A stretch of 25,418 bases of DNA, taken from the NCBI GenBank assembly GCA_002344965.1, contig DDUU01000054.1, positions 1 to 25,418 of the forward strand. Reading direction: 5' to 3'. Below the pieces are notes generated by a model. That model was not told the origin of the DNA, did not search any database, and saw nothing but the letters and a program-made list of their open reading frames with translations. The stretch's first letter is position 1; every line of letters starts with the position of its first letter. Positions 14,699-23,319 of the stretch are shown piece after piece. The position numbers and the translations under genes were made by a program. Origin of the DNA: Candidatus Tepidiaquacellales bacterium UBA2330 (GTDB taxonomy: Bacteria; Bacteroidota; Ignavibacteria; Tepidaquicellales; Tepidaquicellaceae).

Positions 14699-16981
14699 CT
14701 ACTTAATAATTATCATACGTCGGACTTCACTAAATTCAAATGCTTCAATTTTATAAAAATAAATTCCGCTTGAGAGGTTATGTGAATCGACATTAAAGTT
14801 TATGTAGTATGAACCGGGAAGCTTAAACTCATTTACTAAAACAGCTATAATTCTTCCGGAAATATCATATAATTTTATTTTTACATTTCCTTCATTTAAT
14901 ATAGAATATTTTATTCTGGTTAAGGGATTAAAAGGATTTGGATAGTTTTGAGATAATTCATTCTTAAATGAATTATTTTCATTTATCAGATTATCAGGTC
15001 CTTCAGGATCTACTGTGCAGGGATCATAATATCCTGAAATGCTGTCTCTTTCAGATAAACAGGATTCCTTTTCTGTCAGATCAACAGCTGAAATTCTATA
15101 CGAAAATGTAATATGTTGCGTTGGACAAGTACCAGAATATCTTGTATTCGGATCATACATAAGAATACTTTGATCCAGAAATGTAGTGTCACTGGTCGAA
15201 GCAATATAAGAATATACAGCATCTTCTCCCGGAATATTAGTTGCAGCTTTATAAATCCCGTATGTGCTCATATCTGGTTCTCCATTCCTAATCCAGTTTA
15301 ACCGGACATAAAATGAGCCGGTCGGAGATGTGTTATATTGCTTGGAAGTTTTTAAATATTGCGGTTTGGATGGCGCAGTCTGAATTAAGTTTGTGAAATA
15401 AACATTAACGTCTATGCTTCCATCTCCGTTTCTTTGTACTAACTCTATGGCAAGACTGTCAGAAGCGCCGCTAATTAGGATACCCGGATTACTCCAGGGT
15501 GAAAACACCTGATTATAACTTATGTCAAAACATGTATTGCTGTCACCGTCAACACCTATATATGAAGCTTTATCAATTAGCCTAGTAGGGGTGAAATAAG
15601 TATTGTAAACTGAGTTGCAATTCAGATCATAAATGGATCTTCCTCTTAAATCCATTACAGTAGAACCTGTATATCTATTTACTGTCTCCGGAATATATTG
15701 AATAGCATAGGGAGCTTTTGTGATCTTATAGCGTATTGGATTTCCTCCGCAATTATCATAATTCCATTTGCCGTATGCATGATGAATTAAATATGAATAG
15801 GAACTTGCTTCATAAATAAAAAGTCCTGAATCTCTTTGATAGGGAAGTAATGGTTCATTGTTTGTCCATTTCCAGCCATGAATTTCCGGCGAGGAATAGT
15901 AGTTTACTCTTCTTCTGTTTTCAACATAATATGTTTTTCCGTTTCTTTGTATTTTAATATAATCGCCGGTTGTAACATAATCCCTTAAATTGATTCCGGT
16001 TGTATTAGATGTTGGCTGATAATTATTTCCAAAGTTCCATACAAAATGTTCTCTGTCATAAGCTGAAGCTATTCCGCCTCCATTAATTGAATGATTACCC
16101 AGACCATCCTGATGACCTGAACCATAACCGTAATGTCTGCCGAATTCATGAACCGGAATATTTATATTCCATTTGAAATACATTTCAGATATACATCCGG
16201 ATCCGGGGAATGCTGCACTAATTTTAGTTGAATCTCTAATAATTGTTGAACTATCGGTATCGACACCAAACTTTTTTGTTATCTGACCTCCTAAAGCAGC
16301 AACCCCTGAGTAACCGGTTGGGTCTGTGCATGGATAACAACTGGGATCGGTTATTACAGAAATTGTAAATCTAAAAATTATAAAAATAAAATCAACTGTT
16401 CCGTCCGGCTCTCTGCGATTATCGTCATTATCTATATCACAAGGATCAAATTTGTCATAGTCTGCGAAATTAACATTTGGATTAACTTTATCAATTATTT
16501 CTTTTACAGCCGTACCAATACGCCTGCCGTTTGCAGGAGAATAATAATCATGGTTATGATCTAAAATTACTAAGTCAGGATATACATCTCCGATTATCCA
16601 AAACTTTCCATTGCTGCTTTGAACAAAATTCCCTGTTATTGACGGATGCCATAAGTTGGCAGTAGTCGGACAAATTACAGAATCCGCCCAAGCCGGCATT
16701 TGCTGACCGGCTGAACCCGGCCAATATTGCATATAAATAAGATTTGAATTTAAACTAACAGGATCCCAGTTTCCATCAGGAAAATTTGCAAAAATTACTA
16801 AAGTTTTTAGAGTATCGTCAGACATCGGAAAAAAAGTATTGAAAAGTGCAGGACTGCAAAACTGAGAAGTAGCTCCTTCTGTTCCACAAACCGGATTTAC
16901 TAAATGTTCAATCATGTCCTGAGAATTACATGGGGGGGGGGTAAAAACTATAGTCAAAAATAAAATTGTAAGCAATTTCAT
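14699..16981 (-). CDS. Type IX-secreted M6-like metalloprotease with altered zinc motif
   Basis: The 760-residue protein has a signal peptide (1-21) and a catalytic-like domain with DHNHDYYSPANGRRIGTAVKE and the region around 278-290, which has the layout of an M6 zinc-protease motif. Where HExxH is expected it reads HEFGR (H278, E279, R282) followed by H283 and later H290. The usual second zinc ligand is thus arginine, and activity is doubtful. A fibronectin III-like domain covers ~555-640, and a type IX sorting domain ~675-760 contains QNYPNPFNPLTRIKYSI. The signal peptide is encoded across a run of ten C (16932-16941 on the plus strand as G), a potential slippage site. GGAGG four bases before the ATG fixes the start. 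Confidence 0.85.
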   Translation of the reverse strand: MKLLTILFLTIVFTPPPCNSQDMIEHLVNPVCGTEGATSQFCSPALFNTFFPMSDDTLKTLVIFANFPDGNWDPVSLNSNLIYMQYWPGSAGQQMPAWADSVICPTTANLWHPSITGNFVQSSNGKFWIIGDVYPDLVILDHNHDYYSPANGRRIGTAVKEIIDKVNPNVNFADYDKFDPCDIDNDDNRREPDGTVDFIFIIFRFTISVITDPSCYPCTDPTGYSGVAALGGQITKKFGVDTDSSTIIRDSTKISAAFPGSGCISEMYFKWNINIPVHEFGRHYGYGSGHQDGLGNHSINGGGIASAYDREHFVWNFGNNYQPTSNTTGINLRDYVTTGDYIKIQRNGKTYYVENRRRVNYYSSPEIHGWKWTNNEPLLPYQRDSGLFIYEASSYSYLIHHAYGKWNYDNCGGNPIRYKITKAPYAIQYIPETVNRYTGSTVMDLRGRSIYDLNCNSVYNTYFTPTRLIDKASYIGVDGDSNTCFDISYNQVFSPWSNPGILISGASDSLAIELVQRNGDGSIDVNVYFTNLIQTAPSKPQYLKTSKQYNTSPTGSFYVRLNWIRNGEPDMSTYGIYKAATNIPGEDAVYSYIASTSDTTFLDQSILMYDPNTRYSGTCPTQHITFSYRISAVDLTEKESCLSERDSISGYYDPCTVDPEGPDNLINENNSFKNELSQNYPNPFNPLTRIKYSILNEGNVKIKLYDISGRIIAVLVNEFKLPGSYYINFNVDSHNLSSGIYFYKIEAFEFSEVRRMIIIK
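16932..16941 (-). repeat. Ten-base homopolymer C tract inside the coding start
   Basis: Ten consecutive G on the plus strand (C on the coding strand) encode the proline run (residues 15-17) in the signal peptide of the metalloprotease-like gene. A gain or loss of one base would shift the frame after about 17 codons. This is far longer than other G or C runs in this AT-rich window. It could be a contingency locus for phase variation, or a place where read errors accumulate. Confidence 0.85.
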
Positions 16982-16999
16982 ATTTCCTCCGTGTTTTTA

Positions 17000-17027
17000 A
17001 TAATACTTATAGACAAAACTTAAGCAA
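17000..17027 (-). promoter_or_regulatory. Possible sigma-70-type promoter of the secreted-protein pair
   Basis: On the minus strand TTGCTT (17022-17027) and TATTAT (17000-17005) are 16 bases apart, giving a leader of about 15 bases before the GGAGG ribosome site. The match is moderate and AT-rich DNA yields chance hits. No Bacteroidetes-type TAnnTTTG box is evident. Confidence 0.3.
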
Positions 17028-17138
17028 GTGAAAAATAATATTCAATACAAATTACTACTTTAAAATAATTCAGCTCAATATCATTTTTTCCGGCAATATT
17101 TTTTATTCTTCTCAACATAATCTCCCTCTATAGTTAAT

Positions 17139-18101
17139 TTAATTGATCACTATCTGCTCACCGATCTTCAGAATTTTCACCCTGTCTTTATACTTCGGCT
17201 GTTCTCTGACTAATTCTTCAAGAACTCTCTTCGGCTCTTCCGGCTCGGACAGCTCTGCGATAGTGCCGTAATGCATCGGTATCATAAGTTTAGCTTTTGT
17301 GTCGTCAAGAATTTTCAAAGCTCCTTTCGGATAAAGATGTCTGTCCGGTTTATCAACAAGCGTACAGTCTGAGCATGGACCGATAGGCATAAACTCCAGA
17401 TCTATTTCATAATTCTCGCCGAGGAATTTATAAAACTCTTCGTCATAAGCAGTATCGCCCGGAAAGTAAACAGTATATCCGTTATACTTTATTATGAAAC
17501 CGCAGAATCCGTCATATCCCCAGAGCAGTCCGTCGAGTCCGTATCTGCCGCCCCAGTGATATGCCGCGACGCATATGATTTCAACTCCGTCAATTATCTT
17601 AGATTCGCCTATATATTTCTTTTTTTTATGATCGGGAATTTTAAGCGGATGCAGATTAAAATCGATCTTCGGTATAAATTCCTTTGCATCTTCGGGAAAG
17701 ACGAGATCTGCTTTAGGAAATTTCTTTTCGAGAATTCCGAGACTGCCGAGATTTAAATGATCAAAATGCGAATGAGAAATTAAAATGATATCGCATTGCT
17801 TCAGATCATTTATATCAATCCCCGGTTCCTGAATCCGCATCTGAATTTCCGCAATAAAGTCAGTGAGGAAAGGATCAGTAAGGATGACTTTATCGCCTAT
17901 CTGTAAAAGTATTGTTGCGTGTCCTACCCAAAGCGCTGATAATTTCACTCCGGGTCTGACGGGATCTTTAATTCTGTTCCTGATTTTTTCCGGCGATGAA
18001 AAGCTTCTTACAATATTATCTCCGACGTCAAACAATACCCTGCAGCCGGACAGTGAAGTTATAAGAATTATAATAATTAATATTCGGGTTATTGTTCTCA
18101 A
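17139..18101 (-). CDS. MBL-fold hydrolase lipoprotein (NAPE-PLD/UlaG-like)
   Basis: The 320-residue protein begins with a lipoprotein signal (LSGC, lipid Cys20). A metallo-beta-lactamase fold follows: LWVGHATILLQIG, the metal motif HSHFDH (H110, H112, D114, H115), AAYHWGG, the FPGDTAYD aspartate and the MPMHYG histidine. The VGHAT start and WGGRYG segment resemble N-acyl-phosphatidylethanolamine phospholipase D and UlaG-type hydrolases, so a phosphodiester or lactone substrate is plausible but unknown. It starts with TTG (18099-18101), overlapping the TGA of the upstream gene (TTGA), so translation is coupled. A relic of a paralogue lies at 13236-13334. Confidence 0.9.
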   Translation of the reverse strand: MRTITRILIIIILITSLSGCRVLFDVGDNIVRSFSSPEKIRNRIKDPVRPGVKLSALWVGHATILLQIGDKVILTDPFLTDFIAEIQMRIQEPGIDINDLKQCDIILISHSHFDHLNLGSLGILEKKFPKADLVFPEDAKEFIPKIDFNLHPLKIPDHKKKKYIGESKIIDGVEIICVAAYHWGGRYGLDGLLWGYDGFCGFIIKYNGYTVYFPGDTAYDEEFYKFLGENYEIDLEFMPIGPCSDCTLVDKPDRHLYPKGALKILDDTKAKLMIPMHYGTIAELSEPEEPKRVLEELVREQPKYKDRVKILKIGEQIVIN

Positions 18102-18745
18102 TAATATTTTAAATTGACTGATAAATTATATCTGCTCTGTTCAGTGAAATTATAATCCGTGACAAATCCGAGTATTCCGAAAAAAGTAAACAGTCCGGCT
18201 TCAACTGAATAATATCCTGCGTTATCCATATTTTTATTTTTTCTGAAGTTGTATTTACCGCCGAGTGAAACGGAAAGATATTCTCCGTATTCCGTGACGG
18301 GAATAAAACCTCTGACGCCGGTTGTAAAATTAAATCTGCTGAGATCCGAATGCCTGAAATCCGCAGTCGCCCATTCCGGCTGCATAAATAATTCAAGAGA
18401 GCCGCCGTATCTTCTGACGGGATTTACTTTAAAAAACTGCACTGACGAAACTAATTTGTTTGCATTAAATGAATAATTAAACGGAGTAACCTGCCATCTC
18501 AAGCCGAACTGCAGCCGGGAGCCGGTTTCGTTTCTGTCCTGATAGAAAGACGGTGAAGGTATAGTCTGAAATAAAATCCACGTTGACCATTCGGCAAATT
18601 TATCTCCGGGTTTATTCTGAGAGTATGAATCATCCGGATAAAAACCCGAAGCGCAAATGCAAAATACTATCAGAAATTTTACTGCAATTCCTGAGTAATA
18701 TTTATTAATAACATTATCCGTTACTCTGAAAAACTTAAAGTCCAT
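18098..18745 (-). CDS. Exported beta-rich, probable outer-membrane protein
   Basis: The 215-residue protein has an N-terminal region with a hydrophobic stretch (~22-45, ending DDSYSQ) that acts as a signal peptide, preceded by a rather long charged lead, so the true start may be the internal residue-23 region. The rest alternates polar and aromatic residues in strands with tight turns and ends ...YNLSVNLKYY, with a terminal aromatic residue as in outer-membrane beta-barrels. No named family is recognised. It overlaps the start of the MBL lipoprotein gene by four bases, implying a joint envelope role. Confidence 0.7.
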   Translation of the reverse strand: MDFKFFRVTDNVINKYYSGIAVKFLIVFCICASGFYPDDSYSQNKPGDKFAEWSTWILFQTIPSPSFYQDRNETGSRLQFGLRWQVTPFNYSFNANKLVSSVQFFKVNPVRRYGGSLELFMQPEWATADFRHSDLSRFNFTTGVRGFIPVTEYGEYLSVSLGGKYNFRKNKNMDNAGYYSVEAGLFTFFGILGFVTDYNFTEQSRYNLSVNLKYY

Positions 18746-18877
18746 TGATATGATATTTGCAACACGAATAAATAAATATATGAAATTTAAAAATTAATCT
18801 AAGTAAATAAATCCTATTTCACCAGATGATAAATTCAAAGATCACATCTGTCCAAAATATTAGGTAATTAAATTAAA

Positions 18878-19080
18878 GTTAAGCTGGTCTTAACGTACTT
18901 TTTTTTGAGAGATCAAAAAAAAGTACCAAAAAAAAATCTCCGCTGTTGAAAAATTGCCGGAATTCATTGCACAATTGCTATAAAATTTCCAACTCAAAAT
19001 TTGCTGCGCAAATTTCTCAGACAAGGAAATTTTATTGACGCAATTGCTTATGAATTCTTTCGGCAATTTTTCAAAGGCGG
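18878..19080. repeat. Compound palindromic repeat element
   Basis: Four nested or serial inverted repeats are packed into 203 bp. GTTAAG/CTTAAC pairs 18878-18883 with 18889-18894. A perfect 14-bp stem GTACTTTTTTTTGA spans 18895-18926 with a GAGA loop. A long imperfect hairpin has a left arm at 18940-18990 and a right arm at 19025-19080; both arms share CCGC, TTGAAAAATTGCCG, AATTCAT, CAATTGC and ATAAAATTTCC blocks in mirror order. An inner stem AAATTTGC/GCAAATTT (18997-19004 with 19008-19015) sits in its loop. No protein is encoded. The architecture resembles intergenic mobile palindromic repeats. Confidence 0.85.
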
Positions 19081-19257
19081 TTATACTATTTTTTTATTAG
19101 AAAACTCTAAATTTATGTAAAATCACACATATATATTTATTTTCGAAAACGTTTTGGAAAACAATGTCAAATGATAGTAACTCAATCTAAAATTCACATT
19201 TAAATCAAAATATATATTAATTATATTTACACATATAAAATCTTAAACAGAGATTAT
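19081..19257. other. AT-rich spacer upstream of tRNA
   Basis: No gene is seen. It must hold the tRNA promoter; several TATA-rich stretches (around 19208-19240) are candidates but none has a clear -35 partner. Confidence 0.4.
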
Positions 19258-19331
19258 CGGGATGTAGCGTAGCTCGGTAGCGCGCCTCGTTCGGGACGAG
19301 GAGGTCGCTGGTTCAAATCCAGTCATCCCGA
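19258..19331 (+). tRNA. tRNA-Pro(CGG)
   Basis: The acceptor stem CGGGATG (19258-19264) pairs with CATCCCG (19324-19330). The anticodon stem CCTCG/CGAGG encloses the loop TTCGGGA, giving anticodon CGG, which reads CCG. The T arm is GCTGG-TTCAAAT-CCAGT. C at position 1 and discriminator A at 19331 fit bacterial tRNA-Pro. The 3' CCA is not encoded (ACTGG follows), so it must be added after transcription. It is unlinked to other tRNAs and lies 55 bp before the nucleotidase gene on the same strand. Confidence 0.97.
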
Positions 19332-19385
19332 CTGGTAATTTCAATTTGGAAAACGTCCGTTAATTTTTAACTCCCGCATTTTTAA

Positions 19386-20972
19386 ATGAAAAAATTTTTT
19401 TTAAGTCTGTTAATTATTTTTACCTTTTCCGGAATAACCGTTTCACAGAATTCGGATTCAAAAAGCGGAAAGGACAAAAAGAGGTATAAGGATGTTACAA
19501 TTCTTCACTGGAATGATTTTCACGCGAGAAATCAGCCGTATAAAATCACCAAAAAAGATACAGCAGCCGGCACAGATAATTCATATATGGTAGGCGGGAC
19601 TTCAGGTATGCTCGGATATATTAAAAAGAACAGAAACAACAGAACACTTCTCCTCAACGGAGGTGATGATTTTCAGGGATCGCCGATTTCTACCATTACA
19701 AGGGGAAAGTCGCAGATAGAGCTTCTTAATCTTTATGACCTTGATGCTTTTGTACTTGGTAACCACGAATTTGATTACGGTCAGTATGCGCTGGACTCTG
19801 TGATGATGCTGGCGGATTTTGATTACCTGTGCGCAAACGCTTTTCTGACAACAAAGAATAAAACTATCGGTGACAGATACACAATAAAGAAAGTAAACGG
19901 CGTAAAGATCGGCATCATCGGTCTGACAGCGCTTGATCTTATGACGCTTACTCTGCCGGCTAATGTCAGCGATATTAAAATGCTCGATGCGGATTCCGTT
20001 ATCAATGAAGGCATAAAGTATATGAAAAAAAATAAGTGCGATCTTATAATTCTTCTTACTCATGTAGGAGTTGATAACGATAAAATGCTTGCGGAAAAAT
20101 TTTATAAAGACGTGGATATTATAGTGGGAGGTCATTCGCACACACCGTTATTCAAGCCGGTAATTCAAAACGGAGTAGTCATAGTGCAGGCAGGCGCGCA
20201 CGGAAGATATCTGGGTCAGTTGGATATAACAGTTGACAGGAAAATGGATACGCTGGCAGAGTACAAAGCGTGGCTCACGGAAACGGTTATGGACACTGCA
20301 ATAAATGATAAAGCCGCAGGTGAAAAAGTTGATAAAATGCTTGAAGAGATCGAAGGATATCTTTCGACTGTCATTGGCACACTGGATACAGACTGGAAAC
20401 GCGGAAACACAAATGAAAGTAATCTCGGACAGTGGGAAGCCGATGCTGTCAGAAAAGCAACAGGCACTGATATTGCGTTTCTGAATTCCGGAGGTATAAG
20501 AAAAGATCTTTCCAAAGGTAACATAACAATCGGAGATGTATGGGAAATAAATCCGTTCGGAAATACGATAGTAAAAATAAATATAACCGGAAAAACGCTG
20601 AAGAAAATGTTTGAAAATCTTATCTTTCAAAGTTTGGATAAATCAACCGAGAGAAGTTCCGGAGACAGAGTAATAATATCCGGGCTTATGATAGAGTATG
20701 ATTTGGAAAACGGTTCAAAAGGAAATTACATAAAGAGCATTAAGGTCAACGGCGAGGAAGCGGACGATGAGAAAATATACAGTATTTCTACAAACAATTA
20801 TGTCGGAGCGCAGTTTGCAAAATACTTCGGCGATATTTCAGAGGAAATTAAACCTGTAGATACGGGTATAGTGGACAGGGATCTTTTTATTGAAGAAATA
20901 AAAAATCAGGGAGTGATAAACAATACAGCTGATATCAGAATGAGAGATATTTCAAAAAACAAAAATGATTAA
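19386..20972 (+). CDS. Periplasmic 5'-nucleotidase/UDP-sugar hydrolase family
   Basis: The 528-residue protein has a signal peptide (1-20) and a calcineurin-like metallophosphatase domain: WNDFHAR (D44, H46), NGGDDFQGS, GNHEFDYG and GGHSHTPL carry the two-metal site. It then has the 5'-nucleotidase C-terminal substrate domain (NSGGIRKDL, INPFGNTIVKINITGKTLKKMF). The family (UshA, YfkN, SoxB-like) releases phosphate from extracellular nucleotides. No type IX sorting tail is present, so it should stay in the periplasm. It leads a plus-strand run and lies 21 bp before the YggX-like gene. Confidence 0.92.
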   Translation: MKKFFLSLLIIFTFSGITVSQNSDSKSGKDKKRYKDVTILHWNDFHARNQPYKITKKDTAAGTDNSYMVGGTSGMLGYIKKNRNNRTLLLNGGDDFQGSPISTITRGKSQIELLNLYDLDAFVLGNHEFDYGQYALDSVMMLADFDYLCANAFLTTKNKTIGDRYTIKKVNGVKIGIIGLTALDLMTLTLPANVSDIKMLDADSVINEGIKYMKKNKCDLIILLTHVGVDNDKMLAEKFYKDVDIIVGGHSHTPLFKPVIQNGVVIVQAGAHGRYLGQLDITVDRKMDTLAEYKAWLTETVMDTAINDKAAGEKVDKMLEEIEGYLSTVIGTLDTDWKRGNTNESNLGQWEADAVRKATGTDIAFLNSGGIRKDLSKGNITIGDVWEINPFGNTIVKINITGKTLKKMFENLIFQSLDKSTERSSGDRVIISGLMIEYDLENGSKGNYIKSIKVNGEEADDEKIYSISTNNYVGAQFAKYFGDISEEIKPVDTGIVDRDLFIEEIKNQGVINNTADIRMRDISKNKND

Positions 20973-20993
20973 TCTAAAATTATAAAAACCAGA

Positions 20994-21278
20994 ATGTCTG
21001 AACAAAGAATAGTGCACTGTGTAAAGCTCGAACAGGATCTGCCCGGTCTTGACAAGCCGCCGGTAACAGGCGAGCTCGGGCAGAAAATTTATGATAATGT
21101 TTCAAAGCAGGGATTCAAAATGTTTCTCGATCATTTTAAAATGATAGTAAATGAATACAGACTGGATCTCACCTCTCCTGCAACGGATAAAATATTTGAA
21201 GATCAGATGAACGAGTTTTTCTTCGGCGGCGGCATTAAACTTCCGGATGAATACGTACCTCCGGATGAAAAAAAATAG
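20994..21278 (+). CDS. YggX-like Fe(2+)-trafficking/oxidative damage protection protein
   Basis: The 94-residue protein resembles YggX in order and length: an RIVHCVKL start with the conserved Cys (C9), LDKPPVTGELGQKIYDNVSKQGF, a central helix ending INEYRLDL-like, and the tail FFFGGG...YVPPDEKK. YggX is a small cytoplasmic protein linked to iron handling and protection of Fe-S clusters from oxidative damage. Biochemical function is still debated. It sits between the nucleotidase (21 bp) and the phosphatase (85 bp). Confidence 0.85.
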   Translation: MSEQRIVHCVKLEQDLPGLDKPPVTGELGQKIYDNVSKQGFKMFLDHFKMIVNEYRLDLTSPATDKIFEDQMNEFFFGGGIKLPDEYVPPDEKK

Positions 21279-21363
21279 ATGCTCCGATAACAAATCAATA
21301 TCAGATACGTTATTACTTTTACTTCTTATAAGGAATTAAACTTAATTTAACCTTCGGACATAA

Positions 21364-22809
21364 GTGAATCTGTTACAGTCATTTGATACTTATCTTCAGC
21401 ATCCCCGCGAACAGGCGTTTAATCTTTTTATAGACGAGAAGAATCTCAGATATTTCAAAACCACGCTGATTATTTTTATAATCATAACAGCGATAATGGC
21501 GGCGGTGAATATTTCTTCCGTAGAATATATAAACATTTCATTCATAATTGCAATTCTTAACTTAGCAGTTCTTCTTACGCTGAGAATAATTTACAAAAAA
21601 TATTTCACTACAGATAATATTCGCAGAAGCATATTCATATTTGTAATAGCGCAGATGCTGATTTTTATTTCATTCGATATTCTTTACCCTCATAAAGAAT
21701 CAGAAAATTTATCTGAAAGTAAAAATAAAACAGAGGAATCCATAAAGCGGGATTCCTCAAATTTTAATATCGGCGTTACGATCGGCGAAGAGAAAGATAC
21801 ATATTTTGAATATTTATTATTCATGGGAATACTGGTTCTGATATTCAGTTTTTCAAAATCAGAAATCATACAGCTGTTTATTATTTCACTTACATTACCT
21901 TTGATACTGTTAATTGTCTTTCAGAATTCAGTAGAGCCCGGCGAGCTTATACCAAATATTCTGATCGGCGCATTTCTGTTTTATATCGCTTATTCATCCG
22001 AAAGAAAGCAGCAGAAGAATTTTTTCAGTCAGTATGATTTCAATTACAAAAAAAATTACGAATCCATACGGATGAAGAAGGAGCTGAATTACGCTCGCGA
22101 GATTCAGCTTTCAATGCTTCCGGAAAACGATGCGGTAATAGGTCAGATTAAAATATCCGGCATTTCCATTCCTGCAAGTGAAGTCGGCGGCGATTATTTT
22201 GATTATTTTAAAATATCGGAAAATGAAACGGGATTATTTATATGCGATGTCTCGGGTCACGGGGTTGCCAGCGGACTGCTGCTCTCAGGGCTCAGAAGCG
22301 GTATGCATGTTTTGCTTGAGGATAATTCCAATCCGAAACTGATAATGGAAAAACTGAACAGGATGATCAGGAAAACGCAGAACAGAAAAATGTTCGTAAC
22401 ATCGGTGTTTGCAATCATAGACACTGAAAAAAACAAGTGCAGACTCTTTAATGCCGGTCACCTTCCTCCTTATAAAATATCAGGGGAGTCGCGGGAAATT
22501 TTTAAAATAAAAAAACACGGAATTGCTCTCGGAGCAATGGACGCAGTTGACAATTCAGCCGAAGATAATGAAGTGGTAATAGATTTCAAAAAAGATGACA
22601 AGCTCATTTTTTATACTGACGGAGTAAATGAAGCAATGAACGGCAACAACACGGAGTATGGTCTCGATAATCTTGAATATTATCTTAATAACAATTCTGA
22701 AAAAGATTCCACGGCATTGCTTAACGGACTTCTCAAAGACATTAAAAAATTCACCGGAGACAGTATTCAGAAAGATGATCTCACAATTTTAATAATCCAA
22801 AGAATCTGA
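21364..22809 (+). CDS. Membrane-bound SpoIIE/RsbU-type PP2C phosphatase
   Basis: The 481-residue protein starts with GTG. Residues ~33-205 contain about six membrane segments with a charged loop (~115-145). A short linker with LNYAREIQLSMLPE leads into a PP2C_SIG domain whose metal-binding aspartates lie in SEVGGDYFDYF, ICDVSGHGVASG, FYTDGVNEAMN and QKDDLTILI. Such enzymes dephosphorylate an anti-anti-sigma (STAS) protein to release a sigma factor from its anti-sigma kinase. No such partners are in the window. The membrane part is presumably the sensor. The ribosome site is weak and the start is only moderately sure. purE follows by 8 bp. Confidence 0.9.
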   Translation: MNLLQSFDTYLQHPREQAFNLFIDEKNLRYFKTTLIIFIIITAIMAAVNISSVEYINISFIIAILNLAVLLTLRIIYKKYFTTDNIRRSIFIFVIAQMLIFISFDILYPHKESENLSESKNKTEESIKRDSSNFNIGVTIGEEKDTYFEYLLFMGILVLIFSFSKSEIIQLFIISLTLPLILLIVFQNSVEPGELIPNILIGAFLFYIAYSSERKQQKNFFSQYDFNYKKNYESIRMKKELNYAREIQLSMLPENDAVIGQIKISGISIPASEVGGDYFDYFKISENETGLFICDVSGHGVASGLLLSGLRSGMHVLLEDNSNPKLIMEKLNRMIRKTQNRKMFVTSVFAIIDTEKNKCRLFNAGHLPPYKISGESREIFKIKKHGIALGAMDAVDNSAEDNEVVIDFKKDDKLIFYTDGVNEAMNGNNTEYGLDNLEYYLNNNSEKDSTALLNGLLKDIKKFTGDSIQKDDLTILIIQRI

Positions 22810-22817
22810 AAAAACAT

Positions 22818-23315
22818 ATGAAAAAAAAACCTGTTGTGGGAATAATAATGGGATCGGATTCTGATATGCCTGTAATGAAACAGGCGGCTGAAATACTTGA
22901 TGAATTCGGAATCGCATATGAATTAAAGATAACATCTGCCCACAGGACGCCTGATCTGATGGCATCATATTCTAAGTCCGCACACAGACGAGGAATTAAA
23001 GTTATAATTGCCGGAGCAGGCGGAGCAGCTCATCTGCCCGGAATGTGCGCTGCTTATTCACCTTTACCCGTGATCGGCGTACCGGTAACTACAAAGTCAC
23101 TACAGGGACTGGACTCGCTGTTATCGATAGCGCAGATGCCTTTCGGCGTACCGGTTGCAACGGTTGCTATTAATAATTCAAGAAACGCAGCGCTGCTTGC
23201 AGCTGAGATCTTAGGAATTTCAGATAAGAAAATCCTTGCAAAGGTAATTTCTTTTAAGGACAAAATTAAAAAAGAATCGTCGGAAAAAAATTCCATATTA
23301 AACAAATCAAAATAA
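22818..23315 (+). CDS. purE: N5-carboxyaminoimidazole ribonucleotide mutase
   Basis: The 165-residue class I PurE catalyses N5-CAIR to CAIR in purine synthesis, working after PurK. Signature segments are GSDSDMPVM (phosphate and substrate binding), ITSAHRTPDLM with the conserved His, AGAGGAAHLPG, GVPV, LLSIAQMPFGVPVATVAI and NAALLAAEIL. Length is normal, with a lysine-rich tail. It is 8 bp after the phosphatase and 4 bp before the CpcT-like gene, within one transcription unit. No purK is seen nearby. Confidence 0.95.
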   Translation: MKKKPVVGIIMGSDSDMPVMKQAAEILDEFGIAYELKITSAHRTPDLMASYSKSAHRRGIKVIIAGAGGAAHLPGMCAAYSPLPVIGVPVTTKSLQGLDSLLSIAQMPFGVPVATVAINNSRNAALLAAEILGISDKKILAKVISFKDKIKKESSEKNSILNKSK

Positions 23316-23319
23316 ATTT

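Noticed and set aside
17020..17118. 32-codon minus-strand frame with GAGGGAG three bases before the ATG, 20 bp after the MBL gene
   Set aside because: Composition is unremarkable, it overlaps the likely promoter of the next gene, and no homology is recognisable. It remains possible as a small gene.
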